Origin: Betaproteobacteria bacterium
Lineage (GTDB): Bacteria; Pseudomonadota; Gammaproteobacteria; Burkholderiales; Casimicrobiaceae
Assembly: GCA_013298765.1 (NCBI GenBank)
Contig: JAAFJA010000009.1
Coordinates: 62,001-126,000, forward strand
Reading direction: 5' to 3'
Length of the DNA stretch: 64,000 nucleotides
The position numbers and the translations under genes were made by a program. Positions 44,625 through 54,507 of this stretch are shown piece by piece. The notes beneath the pieces are model-generated. The model did no database searches. It saw only the letters and a program-made list of their open reading frames with translations, and was not told where the DNA came from. The first letter of the stretch is position 1. Each line of letters begins with the position of its first letter.

Positions 44625-46211
44625 ATGACTTCTAGCGCTCTACCCGCAGGTATGACAATTTCTGCCGAAATCACGCCCGCCTTCGCGGAAATTTTGACGC
44701 CCGAAGCGCTTGCGCTCGTAGCCAAGCTGCATCGCGCGTTCCAGCCCCGCCGTAAGGCATTACTCGCCGCGCGCGCAGAGCGGGTGAAACGCCTCGACGC
44801 GGGCGAGCGCCCCGACTTTCTTGCTGAGACGAAGCACATCCGTGAAGACGCGAGCTGGAAGGTAGCGCCATTGCCCAAGGCGCTCGAATGTCGCCGCGTC
44901 GAAATTACCGGCCCAGTTGAAGCGAAGATGGTCATCAACGCGTTCAACTCGGGCGCCGACTCCTACATGACGGACTTTGAGGATTCGAATGCACCCTCAT
45001 GGAGCAATCAGATCCAAGGCCAAATCAACCTGAAGGCCGCGATTCGTCGAACGCTCACCCTCGAGCAAAATGGAAAGACCTACAAACTCAATGACAAGAT
45101 CGCCACGCTACAAGTGCGTCCACGCGGTTGGCATCTCGATGAGAAGCATGTCTTGATCGACGGCGAGCGCATCTCAGGCGGCATTTTCGATTTCGCGCTC
45201 TTTATGTTTCACAACGCGAAAGAGCAGATCGCGCGCGGCGCCGGTCCGTTTTTCTATTTGCCGAAGATGGAATCGCATCTCGAAGCGCGTTTGTGGAACG
45301 ACATCTTCGTGATGACACAAAACGAGCTCGGCTTGCCGCAGGGCACCATCAAAGCAACTGTGCTCATCGAAACCATCGTGGCGGCATTTGAGATGGAAGA
45401 GATCCTCTACGAATTGCGTGAACATAGCGCGGGGCTAAACGCTGGGCGTTGGGATTACATCTTCTCGTGTATCAAAAAATTCAAGGTTGATCGCAATTTC
45501 TGCCTAGCTGACCGCGCCAAGGTCACGATGACAGCGCCGTTCATGCGCGCCTATGCGTTGCTGCTCTTGAAAACCTGTCACAAGCGTGGCGCGCCCGCGA
45601 TTGGCGGCATGAGCGCGCTGATCCCGATCAAAAATGATCCTGAGAAGAACGCGGTTGCGATGCAAGGCATCATCAATGACAAAAAGCGCGACGCGACGGA
45701 TGGCTATGACGGCGGCTGGGTGGCACACCCTGGCTTGGTCGAGCCGTCGATGAAAGAGTTCGTCGCTGTTCTAGGCGACAAACCGAATCAATGGAGCAAA
45801 ACGCGCGAGGACGTAAACGTCGCCGCTGCAGACTTGTTGAATTTCCAACCAGAAACCCCCATCACCGAGGGCGGCCTGCGTATGAACATCAACGTCGGTA
45901 TCCATTATTTGGGCGCATGGCTCGCCGGAAACGGTTGCGTTCCGATTCACAATTTGATGGAAGATGCGGCCACCGCCGAGATCTCCCGCTCGCAAGTGTG
46001 GCAATGGATTCGTTCACCAAAGGGCGTGCTGGACGACGGTCGTAAAGTCACCGCTGAAATGGTGAAGGCGCTGGTGCCGGAAGAGCTCGCGAAGATCAAG
46101 GCGGGTGGATTCGTCGGGAAGTTTGATCGTGCAGCAGAGATTTTCGTAGAGATGAGCACGAAAGACGCGTTCGCGGAATTTCTAACGCTCCCGCTTTACG
46201 AGGAAATCTAG
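44625..46211 (+). CDS. aceB: Malate synthase A
   Basis: The 528-residue enzyme condenses glyoxylate with acetyl-CoA to malate in the glyoxylate bypass. [20 protein letters not shown] and the metal/glyoxylate region are typical of the A isoform, as are [16 protein letters not shown] and the C-terminal signature [18 protein letters not shown], which includes the catalytic Asp. It is full length. An ATG at 44652 is an alternative start. No isocitrate lyase gene is in the window. Confidence 0.96.
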   Translation: MTSSALPAGMTISAEITPAFAEILTPEALALVAKLHRAFQPRRKALLAARAERVKRLDAGERPDFLAETKHIREDASWKVAPLPKALECRRVEITGPVEAKMVINAFNSGADSYMTDFEDSNAPSWSNQIQGQINLKAAIRRTLTLEQNGKTYKLNDKIATLQVRPRGWHLDEKHVLIDGERISGGIFDFALFMFHNAKEQIARGAGPFFYLPKMESHLEARLWNDIFVMTQNELGLPQGTIKATVLIETIVAAFEMEEILYELREHSAGLNAGRWDYIFSCIKKFKVDRNFCLADRAKVTMTAPFMRAYALLLLKTCHKRGAPAIGGMSALIPIKNDPEKNAVAMQGIINDKKRDATDGYDGGWVAHPGLVEPSMKEFVAVLGDKPNQWSKTREDVNVAAADLLNFQPETPITEGGLRMNINVGIHYLGAWLAGNGCVPIHNLMEDAATAEISRSQVWQWIRSPKGVLDDGRKVTAEMVKALVPEELAKIKAGGFVGKFDRAAEIFVEMSTKDAFAEFLTLPLYEEI

Positions 46212-46679
46212 CGCTAGCCCTGATACAAAATGAGCTTCATGAATTGGCTTGTATATCGATGCTGAGCGCTTGAGCGTTGGTCTTGTCGATGACCTCCATT
46301 TGGAATCGGGCGAGCTCGCATAGGCGGCCGCCGCAAGCGCGTATGCGAGGTATTTTTCGAGATGCGAATTACTGTGATTGCCACATTAAGCGGTGGCTTG
46401 AGCGATAGTAAGTGGTTGCTCTTGTGGTCATGTTATGCCCCTCCGAAAGGTCCGAAACTGTGAAAACTAGAGCATTCGCATAGACAAAAGTGCTCGCTTT
46501 TTTGGAACCCCCGACCTAAAATTCCGCTCTTACCTGCACAAAAACTGCGCGCAGGAGTGGGCTTGAAGCGGGTTGTCTTTTAGCCGCGACGCAGTTTGAA
46601 GAAGCGAAAACGCGGTGCGACGTGATCCAGAAGAAGATCGCGCGCCGAATGCGGTGTATCGAACACGGAAATTAGGATC
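46212..46679. other. Intergenic region between aceB and the DUF3501 gene
   Basis: These 468 bases show no credible gene. GCTAGCCC at 46213-46220 directly follows the aceB stop, and GATACAA with TTGTATATC (about 46221-46258) gives a weak hairpin. The remainder is unremarkable; short overlapping frames near 46530-46800 are shadows of the next gene. Confidence 0.5.
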
Positions 46680-47279
46680 ATGGCTAAGAAATCGACGCCC
46701 GTTTTGTCGCGGGCCAATCTCTGGTCGCTCGACGAATACGCGAAACGTCGCGCGACGTTTCGTCCGGAAGTTCTGGCGCATAAAAAAAACCGCACGGTGC
46801 ATTTAGGCGCGAACCTGACGCTTCAGTTCGAAGATGAAATGACCGTTCGCTATCAAATCCAGGAAATGCTGCATTCCGAGGGTAAAAGCGACGCGGCATC
46901 GATCCAGGATGAAATTGATGCGTACTTGCCTTTGATCCCTGATGGCGGCAACTTGAAAGCCACCATGTCGCTCGAGTACGAAGACGAAGTCGAGAAAAAG
47001 CGCGCACTGATGCACTTGGTTGGTATCGAAGATCGCGTGTGGATTCAGGTCGAAGGCAGCTCGAAGCTCTATTCGATCTCCGACGACGATGGTGATCGCG
47101 ATGGCGATTACAACGCGTCTACCGTCCATTTCCTTCGCTTTGAGCTCACCAAAGAAATGAAAGCGGCGCTCAAGTACGGCGTGGGTTTGGCGGTCGGTGT
47201 TGATCACCCGCGCTACAAAGCAGCGATCAATCCGCTGCCACAAGCGATTCGAAACGCGCTGGTTGCAGACCTGAAGTAA
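46680..47279 (+). CDS. DUF3501 family protein
   Basis: The 199-residue cytosolic protein matches DUF3501: it has NRTVHLGANLTLQFEDEMTV, RYQIQEMLHSEGKSDAASI and the EIDAYLPLIPDGGNLKATMS block, then the VGVDHPRYKA segment. In other betaproteobacteria this family often sits beside a rubrerythrin or an iron-sulfur oxidoreductase gene, but here it stands alone. A function is not known to me. A bidirectional terminator follows. Confidence 0.9.
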   Translation: MAKKSTPVLSRANLWSLDEYAKRRATFRPEVLAHKKNRTVHLGANLTLQFEDEMTVRYQIQEMLHSEGKSDAASIQDEIDAYLPLIPDGGNLKATMSLEYEDEVEKKRALMHLVGIEDRVWIQVEGSSKLYSISDDDGDRDGDYNASTVHFLRFELTKEMKAALKYGVGLAVGVDHPRYKAAINPLPQAIRNALVADLK

Positions 47280-47296
47280 GCAGCGTTGTGTTTAAG

Positions 47297-47324
47297 AAAA
47301 AAGCGACCTCCGGGTCGCTTTTTT
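47297..47324. terminator. Bidirectional intrinsic terminator
   Basis: AAAAAAGCGACC (47297-47308) is the exact complement of GGTCGCTTTTTT (47313-47324) around a four-base loop. It provides a T-run on both strands and lies between the converging DUF3501 and aminotransferase genes. Confidence 0.93.
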
Positions 47325-47334
47325 GTTATTCGCT

Positions 47335-48492
47335 CTACAACGCTGAGGCTAAGCGAGAAACGCCATCCTTGAGCTTTTCGAGGCTCACGGCATAGGCCAT
47401 GCGCACATGCTCGCGCGCGCGGTGCTCGCCGAAATCAATGCCAGGCGCGAACGCGACACCCGTGCGATCCAGTATTTCAGTGCAGAAGCGTTCGCTGTCT
47501 CGCGTGAATGCGCTCACGTCCGCGTAAACGAAAAATCCCGCATCCGGCATGATCGGAATTTTGAAACCGAGCTTCGTGAGCGCGTCGACAAAATAATTTC
47601 GTCGCGCCTCAAACTCTTTGCGACGCGCTTCAGCGACTGCGTATCCCGCTTCGCTGAAGCACGCAATTGCGGCGTGCTGCGACAGCGCAGCGGGCGAGAT
47701 GTAGAGGTTCTGCGCCAAGGTTTCAAGCTTGCGAACGTAGCGGCTCGGAGCGACCAACCAGCCCAGCCGCCAGCCTGTCATGGTGAAGTATTTCGAAAAA
47801 CTGTTGATGGAAAACACGTCATCGGAGTACGCGAGCGCAGTCTCAGGTTTTCGGCCGTAGTTGAGCCCAGCGTAGGTCTCATCCGAAATCATCACGCCTT
47901 GATGCGCCGCGACACATTCAACAATTTTTTTGAGCTCCCCCTCGCGCACGCTCGTTCCGGTGGGATTCGATGGGCTCGCGACCAGCACGCCTTTTGTCTT
48001 TGCTGACCACGCGCGATCAATTAAGTCTGCTGTGAACTGATAGGCCTCCGACGCACCCACAGAAAGCATGCGCGGTACGCCTTCCATCACGCGTACAAAA
48101 TGGCGATTGCACGGGTAAGATGGATCAGTCAGCAGGATCTCATCGTCGCGATTCACGAGCAGCGCGCAGGTGAGCAAAAGTGCCGCAGATCCACCCGCCG
48201 TCACAATGATTCGATCTGGCGAGATATCCAAGTTGTAGAAGCGCTTGTAATGGCCGCTGATGGCTTCTCGTAACGCCTGAATCCCAAGCGCACTGGTGTA
48301 ATAGATGTGGCCGCTTGAAAGCAGCGCTTGCGCCGCCTCGATCACAGGTGGTGGCGAGGGAAAATCGGGCTCGCCGATTTCCATGTGGATCACGTCACGA
48401 CCCTGAGCCTGGAGCGTGCGGGCATGCGTTGCTATCTCCATCACGTGAAACGGGGCGATATGTTGGAGGCGAGCGGCGAGCGCAGTGTTCAT
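47335..48492 (-). CDS. Class I/II pyridoxal phosphate aminotransferase
   Basis: The 385-residue enzyme is an AAT-fold aminotransferase. The PLP lysine lies in SINSFSKYFTMTGWRLGWLV, and the cofactor region includes VTAGGSAALLLTCALL and SPSNPTGTSV; the C-terminal Arg is in RMAYAVSLEKLKDG. It resembles AlaA-like and putative branched/aromatic aminotransferases, so the amino donor is uncertain. The start is ATG 48492, where family similarity begins; a longer frame to 48609 is not supported. Confidence 0.93.
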   Translation of the reverse strand: MNTALAARLQHIAPFHVMEIATHARTLQAQGRDVIHMEIGEPDFPSPPPVIEAAQALLSSGHIYYTSALGIQALREAISGHYKRFYNLDISPDRIIVTAGGSAALLLTCALLVNRDDEILLTDPSYPCNRHFVRVMEGVPRMLSVGASEAYQFTADLIDRAWSAKTKGVLVASPSNPTGTSVREGELKKIVECVAAHQGVMISDETYAGLNYGRKPETALAYSDDVFSINSFSKYFTMTGWRLGWLVAPSRYVRKLETLAQNLYISPAALSQHAAIACFSEAGYAVAEARRKEFEARRNYFVDALTKLGFKIPIMPDAGFFVYADVSAFTRDSERFCTEILDRTGVAFAPGIDFGEHRAREHVRMAYAVSLEKLKDGVSRLASAL

Positions 48493-48751
48493 AGGCGATG
48501 AGATGTAAGCTCGATTTGCCCGTTCACGTTGAACCGAGGACCGAGATGAAAACTGAATATTCCTACGACTTAGATCGCGGCTCACGCCGATTCGATTTGC
48601 GCGAGACACGTGAGGCTCAAAGAAAACGCATCGACAGTAAAGCGAGGTGAACTACGCCGTCTTAGGGCCGAATTCTAAGGAGCGAACGACGTTTTGGGGC
48701 GTTCGATTGGATAGGCGTAGCGGTTCGGCTTCAGGGCGGCGGCGACTCGCT

Positions 48752-49282
48752 TCAGAGCTGAAGCCCGACACCCAACACTGCCCCTGCGCCGATCACTAGC
48801 AACGGATGGAGCTTCGGCCTCAAGAGGAAGATGGCAAGCGCGAGGGCCGCGATTGCCCACTCGATCGCGCCGCGAAAGCTTTGGGTGAGTAGTGCACAGC
48901 CCGCAAGCATGAGGCCGACCGTGACCGGCGCAAGCCCGCAAAGAATGATCTCGCGCCAAGGATTGGCATGCACGCGCGCGAAAAACTTCGCCACCAGAAT
49001 CACCATTACAAACGGTGCTGCGCTAATCGCAAGAAGCGTGGTGAGCGCGCCCGGGATGCCCGCAACATGGTAGCCAAACAAGGCGACGTAGAGGATGTTG
49101 GGCCCAGGTGCAGCTTGCGCAAGCGCAATGTAGCCTGCGAACTCGTTCGTACTCATGAGCCCGCGAGAATCGACGAAGAAGCGATGCATGTCGGGTACGA
49201 GCGGAATGGTGCCGCCAATACACAGGAACGACAACGTTACGTAGAGAAACGCCATGTCAAAAAGCAGGCTGTCGCTCTTCAT
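48752..49282 (-). CDS. chrA: Chromate transporter, second half-subunit
   Basis: The 176-residue membrane protein is a short CHR-family protein with about six helices and the motif AQAAPGPNILYVALFGYHVA. It forms a pair with the next gene upstream on the minus strand, whose stop overlaps its start (ATGA). Two half-length CHR proteins probably assemble into one exporter, equal to a long ChrA. Chromate, or another oxyanion such as sulfate, is the presumed substrate. Confidence 0.88.
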   Translation of the reverse strand: MKSDSLLFDMAFLYVTLSFLCIGGTIPLVPDMHRFFVDSRGLMSTNEFAGYIALAQAAPGPNILYVALFGYHVAGIPGALTTLLAISAAPFVMVILVAKFFARVHANPWREIILCGLAPVTVGLMLAGCALLTQSFRGAIEWAIAALALAIFLLRPKLHPLLVIGAGAVLGVGLQL

Positions 49283-49845
49283 AGCTTCCCCGCTTTCGAC
49301 AGCGCAACACCGATTGCGCCACAAGCAAGCAGCACGAACGCCATATGCCAATGAAGGAACGCTGAGAGACAGGCCGCCGCGACACAGAGCAGCACGGCCA
49401 AAGCGTTTTTTCTGAAAGGCTTCGCCATTTTGAGCGCCATCGCCACAAAGTACGCGGTCGCTACGACCGACATGCCTTTGAGCGCTGATTTAACCTGTGC
49501 GATGTGTGAGAAGTGCTGATAAAGCTCATTGAGCACGAGCAACAGTACAAGCGGCCCACCAATCAGTCCGGCGAAGGCAGCGAGCGCCCCCGCGATGCCG
49601 CGAAATCGTGCGCCGATGAACACGCTGGTGTTCACCACGTTAGGCCCTGGAACGGCCTGGCAAACGGTGAGGATTTCGTTGAAATCGCGCTCATGAAGCC
49701 AGCGCCTTTCCTCGACGATGATCCGATGCACCCAGGGCAATGCACCGCCAAATGCGCTGACGCCGATCTTTAAGAACGCCATGAACAATTCCCGCTTGTT
49801 GGGAATGGGGCGCACTTCAATTTTTTCGTCTGGAGCTTCTGTCAT
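49279..49845 (-). CDS. chrA: Chromate transporter, first half-subunit
   Basis: The 188-residue membrane protein carries the first CHR domain: FLKIGVSAFGGALPWVHRII, then the signature CQAVPGPNVVNTSVFIGARF. About five to six helices follow a 20-residue charged N-terminus (PDEKIEVRPIPNKRE). Its stop overlaps the start of the second CHR gene by 4 bases, so the two subunits are translated as a unit. No chrB regulator is adjacent. Confidence 0.9.
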   Translation of the reverse strand: MTEAPDEKIEVRPIPNKRELFMAFLKIGVSAFGGALPWVHRIIVEERRWLHERDFNEILTVCQAVPGPNVVNTSVFIGARFRGIAGALAAFAGLIGGPLVLLLVLNELYQHFSHIAQVKSALKGMSVVATAYFVAMALKMAKPFRKNALAVLLCVAAACLSAFLHWHMAFVLLACGAIGVALSKAGKL

Positions 49846-49918
49846 ACGTTCATGCTATCGAATGCGGCTTACAGGTTGGACGCACCGTTCCACCAAGCCT
49901 TCAGGTATCGTTCGCATC

Positions 49919-50353
49919 ATGAATGTAGGTATCGACAATCCGTTTCACTCGCCGATTGCGCCGTTCGAGCAAAGGCGAGTCGTCGCCGCCAGTGAAATCG
50001 ATGAACTGAACCACGTGAATAACGTCGTCTATCTCGCGTGGATTAACGATATCGCGGTCGCGCACTGGAATTCGCTCACCACTGAAGCGATTCGAAGCAA
50101 GCTCATCTGGGTGGCGCTGCGACACGAGATTGACTATAAGGCGGAAGCGCTTTTGGGCGAGAAGATTCTCGTGCGCACGTGGACCGGCGCTGCGAAGGGT
50201 CTGCGCTATGCGCGCCACACGCGAATCTATCGCGAGGCCAACAACGCGTTGTTAGCTGAAGGCTTGACGCAGTGGTGTCCGGTTGACGCGAATTCGCGAA
50301 AGCCTGCGCGCCCACCGATAGAGATTGCCCAATTGTTCGGACGCGCGGGTTGA
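49919..50353 (+). CDS. Acyl-CoA thioesterase, hotdog fold
   Basis: The 144-residue protein is a 4HBT/YbgC-like thioesterase. The segment VVAASEIDELNHVNNVVYLA holds the catalytic Asp/Glu plus the Asn-His element at the start of the central hotdog helix, and HEIDYKAEALLGEKILVRTW forms the following strands. Translation is taken from ATG 49919, which follows no strong ribosome-binding site, because the upstream 67 codons lie opposite the divergent transporter gene. Substrate unknown. Confidence 0.88.
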   Translation: MNVGIDNPFHSPIAPFEQRRVVAASEIDELNHVNNVVYLAWINDIAVAHWNSLTTEAIRSKLIWVALRHEIDYKAEALLGEKILVRTWTGAAKGLRYARHTRIYREANNALLAEGLTQWCPVDANSRKPARPPIEIAQLFGRAG

Positions 50354-50595
50354 GTTGCAGACGACTCACGCAATTGCGATAGCGGCGAAGGGCAGCGCTC
50401 GCGTGTCAATGAATTGCGGAGTAGCGGCATCTCTCGTGTAAGCGCTCCGCCTTAGGACTCAGGCTCATTGACTCAGAAATAAGCCGAAAAGAACGGATTT
50501 ACCCCGCTACATAGCTATCGTAGTGATAGTTGTTAATGCGCGAAACTGGCTTGTCGCCCCGATAAACGCGTCTGTTCCGGGGTTCTGCTAATAGA

Positions 50596-51492
50596 TCAGA
50601 CCGGATGCACCGTCACCGCCACTGACAGCTGATGCGCACCGCCGCCGCGAATCACTCCGCGCAATGGCGGCACATCGCTGTAATCGCGGCCATAAGCGAT
50701 GACGACATGATCCTCGCCAGCAAGGCAGTTGTTAGTGGGATCGAACTCGAGCCAGCCGTGCGACGGTGAATACACCGAAAGCCACGCATGTGACGCGTCC
50801 GCGCCGATCAACCGAGGCTGGCCGGGTAACGGCTGCGTGAGCAGATAACCGCTCACGTACTTAGCCGCGAGGCCGAGCGAGCGCAGGCATGCGATCGCGA
50901 CCTGCGCAAAGTCTTGGCACACGCCGCGTTTCAATGAAAGCGCGTGCTGAGGCAAGGTGTTCACATCGGTGGATGTTGTTGAATACTGAAACTCGTGGTG
51001 AATGCGTTCACACAACGTAGAGGCCAATCGAAATACAGATGCGCCGTCACTCGCGAGATCGCGTGCATAGTTGGCAAATACGTCGTCGATTGCTGCGAGT
51101 GGTGATGCTTGGGTGTAGAGGCTTGCTTCGTCGAACGCTTGGTCCGCGCGATAGCGCATCGCTGCTGCTACCTCGTGCCAAGGCTCGCTCACGGGCAGCG
51201 CAACGCGATCCAATTTTCCGATCCAACTCGTCGGCAGCGCGGCGGTGGTGACTTCGCTTCTTGCGGTGACACGAAACTCACGATGGGGCGAGGCGATTTC
51301 GAAATAGGTTCGCGTTTGTCCGAGCGCATCGACCGATTCGCTGCGCGCCGCTGGCTGTGGTGAGATATCAATTGAATGCGAATGTACGAGTTGCTTGGGC
51401 AGCGCGAGCGGAGTCAGCATTGCGATGTGGTGCGCTTGCTCAACATCGAGGGAGTATTGGTAAAGTGTTTCGTGGGTGATCGCTAGTCGCAT
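50596..51492 (-). CDS. Transglutaminase-like protein
   Basis: The 298-residue protein has an N-terminal bacterial transglutaminase-like domain (MRLAITHETLYQYSLDVEQA with the HHIAMLTPL turn), then a papain-like core. The Cys-His-Asp triad is visible as Cys in SLKRGVCQDFAQVAIA, His in DASHAWLSVYSP and Asp in GWLEFDPTNN. It probably cleaves or cross-links peptides. The start at ATG 51492 follows the stop of the ATP-grasp/Alpha-E gene by 16 bases, so they form an operon, an association known across bacteria for a predicted peptide-modifying system of unknown product. Confidence 0.9.
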   Translation of the reverse strand: MRLAITHETLYQYSLDVEQAHHIAMLTPLALPKQLVHSHSIDISPQPAARSESVDALGQTRTYFEIASPHREFRVTARSEVTTAALPTSWIGKLDRVALPVSEPWHEVAAAMRYRADQAFDEASLYTQASPLAAIDDVFANYARDLASDGASVFRLASTLCERIHHEFQYSTTSTDVNTLPQHALSLKRGVCQDFAQVAIACLRSLGLAAKYVSGYLLTQPLPGQPRLIGADASHAWLSVYSPSHGWLEFDPTNNCLAGEDHVVIAYGRDYSDVPPLRGVIRGGGAHQLSVAVTVHPV

Positions 51493-51508
51493 GTAGGCTC
51501 GAGTTGGC

Positions 51509-54142
51509 TCAGAAGGTGGTGCCGACCGAAGTCGAGCTCTGCGCATGTGAAAAGTATCGCTGAGAGAGTACGTCTGACAAGCCAGACACTTCGTCGATCA
51601 CGCTCTTCAAGCAGTCAATCAACAATTCGGAGTCGCCGCGGGCGAGATCGGCGAGCGGGCGATCGAAAGTCGCCTGCGACCACTGGTGCGGCAGCGTTCG
51701 CTCGCGCAGCAATTCAGGCGTCTCGCCCATCGGGGTGCCTACAAGTTTTGCCAGACGTGATCGCAAGGTTTGCGAAATCCAGGCGAGCGAACGCGGGTTA
51801 TCGCGATCAAGCACCAGAAGTTCAATCAACGACGGCGCATCGCGCCGCTGCAAGTAGCGTGAGCGATAGGTGATGGTGCTATCGAAGAAGCCCAGCACCA
51901 AGCCAAAGCCGGTATCGGTATCTACCGCACCGGTCGCGAACGCCTCAGCCAAGGCATGCGAGAGCGTTCCAAGACGCTCGATTTGGCGACCGATTGAGAG
52001 CATTCGCCAGCCATCGTCGCGAGTCATGCGATCCGCTTGCGCGCCGTTCATTGCCATCACGTGTACGGTGAGTCGCTCAAGCGCGCGCAGCGCTGATTGC
52101 ACACTCACGCTCTTGTTTGCGAGCGCCGCGTGTAACTCTTGTTCGCTTTGCGAAACAAGTGTCCATTGTTCAAGCGCCAGCCGCTCGCGGACGGCAAACG
52201 CCGTCGTGCGCAAAGCGGAAAGCACGGCCGCGACACTATGGCCGCCCAACTTCGATTCCCGGTCGTCGAGTGAGGCGAGCAAGGAGCGTTCAAACAGTGC
52301 GGCAGATTTCCGCATCGAGGGCACTTCTTTCGAGACCAAGCCGTTTTCAACAGCAAGCCGCGACAGCCATTCTTCTGTGCCGATAAGAGCCTCATCGTCG
52401 GTGGTGAGCGCTTCGAGCGTAATTCTTGCCAACCGCGTGGTGTTGTCGAGCCGTTCGGTATAGCGGCCTAACCAGAAGAGGTTTTCTGCCGCACGCGAAG
52501 TCACGCCGATCCCGCTTCGGCTGGTTGCAATCGGTGTCAATGTGTTTGAAAGTGGCGCACGGTCTTCGCGCGCACGACCGGTGATCGCCCACACATCCGC
52601 CGAGCTTCCACCGCGATACATTGAAACAATTTCTTTGCCCTCGGGCGCGATGCGCGCGAGCCCGCCGGGAAGCACGCACCAGCGACCGACGCCGTCAGAC
52701 AAGGCATACACGCGAATCATCGCCGCCCGCGCACTGAGCGTGCCGTCCGGCTGTGCGTTGAACGTAGGCGTTTTCGCGAGCGGCAGATAGTCTTGCGCAA
52801 CGAACTGCTCGGGCGCTGCAGTCATGCGTTTGCGCCATTGCGCAAGCTCACGCTCGTTGAGCTCGTGCCCTGCCATCGGCACGAAGCGGCGACCTTTATC
52901 GCTGAAGGTCGGCTTTACTACCATGTTGTTCAGTGAAGGCAGCACTTCATCCATTGCACTTTGTTCGCCGCACCACCACGTGCCAATTGAAGGCAGCGCC
53001 ATCGCCTCACCATAAAGCGCGTCGGATATTTTTGGCAGGAATGCGAGCACGGCGGACGATTCGAGCCAGGCGCTTCCAGGCCCGTTTGCCAATACGACGT
53101 TGCCAGCGCGATACGCCTGCATCAATCCGGGCACGCCGAGTGCTGAATCAGCGCGCAACTCCAGCGGATCCATGAAATCGTCGTCTAGCCGACGAATGAT
53201 GGCGTCAACCGTTTCTAAGCCCTTGATCGTCTTCAGCCACACGCGCTCGTTGCGCACCACGAGATCGCTGCCCTCGGCGAGCGTGAGCCCCAGATAACGC
53301 GCGAGATAAACGTGTTCGAAATAGGTTTGGCTGTACGGCCCGGGCGTGAGCAACACAATGTGCGGTGACGCGCGATTTGCGTGCGCCGCGAGGCTGCCCA
53401 TCAAGGCTTTGTACGCGTTGAGCACACGTTCAACCTGAAGCGAACGAAACGCGTCAGGAAATAAGCGCGACACGATCATTCGGTTCTCAAGCAAGTAGCC
53501 CAAGCCCGATGGCGCGTCGGTGCGCTGCGAAATGATCCACCAGCGTCCATCGGGTCCGCGCGCAAGATCAAAACCGGCGATGTGCAAATGCGTACCGCCG
53601 ATTGGCTTCGCGCCGTGTGCAGCAGGGCGAAACGCCGGATGCCCTTGCACAATCGCACTCGGCAGCAATCCGCGTTTAACAAGCGTTTGTGCGCCGTAAA
53701 CATCGGCCAAGATGTCGTTTAGCAAACGCACTCGCTGCAACACGCCGCGCTCAATGGTTTGCCATTCGTTCTCCGGCACGATCATCGGGAACAAATCGAG
53801 CGCCCAAGGCCGTGCCTGACCCGTCGCGTCGGAATAGAGGTTGTAAGTTACGCCGTTATCGGCGATGCGCCGAAGCATGCTCGCATGCAAATCGGCCAGG
53901 CGCGCGCGGAACGATGCGACCGAATCTTCGCGATCGCTGCTATCGAAGCCGCTACGAAGCCCGTGGTGCGCATGTAAGGCCGCTTCGAAGAAGGTCTGCC
54001 AATGTGGCGCTACCGAATCGCGCTCAAACAGCATCTGACCGGACGATTCGACAAAACCGCGATCTGCGGCAAGCGCGGCGAAGAACTCGCGCCTCACCTC
54101 GGCGCGCAACGAATCAGCGAATGACGCAGACGGTTTCAACAT
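51509..54142 (-). CDS. Fused circularly permuted ATP-grasp and Alpha-E domain protein
   Basis: The 877-residue protein joins two domains that are usually separate genes. Residues about 60-480 are the circularly permuted ATP-grasp (DUF404/DUF407), with LERGVLQRVRLLNDILADVY-like sequence, GFDLARGPDGRWWIISQRTD, ADSALGVPGLMQAYRAGNVV and VVKPTFSDKGR. Residues about 540-870 are the Alpha-E domain (DUF403), starting with SRAAENLFWLGRYTERLDNT and including MTRDDGWRMLSIGRQIERLG. The ATP-grasp presumably ligates an amino acid or peptide and the transglutaminase-like neighbour processes it. The product of this system is unknown. It heads the two-gene operon. Confidence 0.92.
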   Translation of the reverse strand: MLKPSASFADSLRAEVRREFFAALAADRGFVESSGQMLFERDSVAPHWQTFFEAALHAHHGLRSGFDSSDREDSVASFRARLADLHASMLRRIADNGVTYNLYSDATGQARPWALDLFPMIVPENEWQTIERGVLQRVRLLNDILADVYGAQTLVKRGLLPSAIVQGHPAFRPAAHGAKPIGGTHLHIAGFDLARGPDGRWWIISQRTDAPSGLGYLLENRMIVSRLFPDAFRSLQVERVLNAYKALMGSLAAHANRASPHIVLLTPGPYSQTYFEHVYLARYLGLTLAEGSDLVVRNERVWLKTIKGLETVDAIIRRLDDDFMDPLELRADSALGVPGLMQAYRAGNVVLANGPGSAWLESSAVLAFLPKISDALYGEAMALPSIGTWWCGEQSAMDEVLPSLNNMVVKPTFSDKGRRFVPMAGHELNERELAQWRKRMTAAPEQFVAQDYLPLAKTPTFNAQPDGTLSARAAMIRVYALSDGVGRWCVLPGGLARIAPEGKEIVSMYRGGSSADVWAITGRAREDRAPLSNTLTPIATSRSGIGVTSRAAENLFWLGRYTERLDNTTRLARITLEALTTDDEALIGTEEWLSRLAVENGLVSKEVPSMRKSAALFERSLLASLDDRESKLGGHSVAAVLSALRTTAFAVRERLALEQWTLVSQSEQELHAALANKSVSVQSALRALERLTVHVMAMNGAQADRMTRDDGWRMLSIGRQIERLGTLSHALAEAFATGAVDTDTGFGLVLGFFDSTITYRSRYLQRRDAPSLIELLVLDRDNPRSLAWISQTLRSRLAKLVGTPMGETPELLRERTLPHQWSQATFDRPLADLARGDSELLIDCLKSVIDEVSGLSDVLSQRYFSHAQSSTSVGTTF

Positions 54143-54507
54143 GACTCAAATTATCTGCGCAGTAAACATTTCGCGTACGAACTAAGAATAGCATACAAAT
54201 AAAGTGATATATAGCCAATTTATTTATGGCACAGTCGTAATTTAGCTTGATTACGAGTTAAAGCGAAAATGTAACGTAGCCCTAGCAAATGGGCGAAAGA
54301 GCTGTTAGCGCTGTTTTAATTGTCGCGCGCGTTGGTTCTTTGACTCCAGTTCCTCAGCGGAACGACAACTTCGAAACGCTTGCTCGGCGGACGAAGCGCG
54401 CTTGAAAAGCCGGTAAAGGTGAACGGGAGACTCTGCGCAGTCTGCGGAGTCGACGCTAGGAAACAAACGGGTCGGCGAAATGCGTCAAGCGGAGCGCTGC
54501 CTCAGCC
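54143..54507. other. Intergenic region upstream of the ATP-grasp gene
   Basis: The first 170 bases (to about 54320) are AT-rich and include TAGCCCT at 54277-54283 with GCCC/GGGC hairpin potential around 54279-54294. A weaker GC-rich hairpin lies at 54429-54451. No gene is seen. The promoter for the ATP-grasp operon should lie in the AT-rich part. Confidence 0.5.
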
